A stretch of DNA of 6,252 bases, from NCBI GenBank assembly GCA_003551785.1, contig PUNP01000442.1:1-6252 (forward strand). The letters are read 5' to 3'. Each line of letters starts with the position of its first letter. Position 1 is the first letter of the stretch. Made by a program: the position numbers and the translations under genes. Origin of the DNA: Candidatus Brocadiaceae bacterium (lineage in GTDB: Bacteria; Planctomycetota; Brocadiia; SM23-32). The notes beneath the pieces are model-generated. The model saw nothing but the letters and a program-made list of their open reading frames with translations, had not been told where the DNA came from and ran no database searches. Shown piece by piece: positions 6,212 through 6,252 of the stretch.

Positions 6212-6252
6212 ATGCGGCGGCGCGGTAACAGTGGATCATCTGACAGTCTGGA
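6212..6252 (+). CDS. Start of a further gene, possibly a second MotB/ExbD-like subunit; truncated by window end
   Basis: Only 13 complete codons are visible, reading MRRRGNSGSSDSL and then a codon beginning GA (Asp or Glu). The ATG follows the previous stop by 20 bases, has a possible ribosome site and keeps the operon direction, so it is very likely a real start. A basic, Gly/Ser-rich start followed by SL-(D/E) resembles the N-termini of a MotB/ExbD-like group I recall, in which the sequence continues into LDTICNTFGG-type motifs and a membrane helix. That continuation lies outside the window and is a prediction. A second partner beside the FAFQDI-type subunit would make this a channel with two different rotor helices. 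Confidence 0.6.
   Translation, partial: MRRRGNSGSSDSL

Overview
The window looks like the middle of one long bacterial operon, read entirely on the + strand. Two genes run off the ends, four are complete, and the gaps between them are only 2 to 44 bases or a 4-base overlap. I see no terminator, no divergent gene, no RNA gene, no mobile element and no stretch longer than 44 bases between genes, so a single transcript is likely. The host cannot be named from the sequence. Base composition is moderate and uneven, and the inner-membrane proton-channel parts suggest a bacterium with an energised envelope, most simply a Gram-negative. The FAFQDI-type membrane anchor and the GAP1-like protein recall genes I associate with planctomycetes and relatives (PVC group) and some proteobacteria, but this is recollection, not proof.

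Layout: (1) 2-553, the C-terminal end of a GTPase resembling the double-GTPase (DO-GTPase) families, with visible G4-like and G5-like motifs. (2) 570-2984, a GAP1-like (GTPase-associated protein 1) protein whose N-terminal half matches the recurrent GAP1 pattern, followed by a linker, one membrane helix, a coiled coil and an unrecognised C-terminal domain. (3) 2987-4486, an unrecognised all-helical protein with one membrane helix in nearly the same place (about residue 355) and what look like three degenerate helical repeats of about 64 residues before it. (4) 4531-5421, a four-helix MotA/TolQ/ExbB proton-channel subunit. (5) 5418-6191, its MotB/TolR/ExbD-like partner, with an aspartate (D20) at the start of the membrane helix, a long coiled coil and a small TolR/ExbD-sized C-terminal domain. 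(6) 6212-end, the first 13 codons of another gene, whose Arg-rich start suggests a second MotB/ExbD-like subunit.

Working model (inference): a cytosolic GTPase and its GAP1 partner control or sense an ion-driven MotA/MotB-type rotary unit in the inner membrane, with the two single-pass coiled-coil proteins linking cytosol to envelope. The combination is reminiscent of Zorya defence (ZorA/ZorB motor plus cytosolic effectors), but none of the Zorya effector proteins are visible and the MotA-like subunit lacks ZorA's long tail. GTPase/GAP1 modules have been proposed by comparative genomics to act in biological conflict (antiphage or self/non-self) systems. This locus would fit a GTPase-gated, proton-motive-force-driven conflict or envelope system, whose function is not established by anything in the window.
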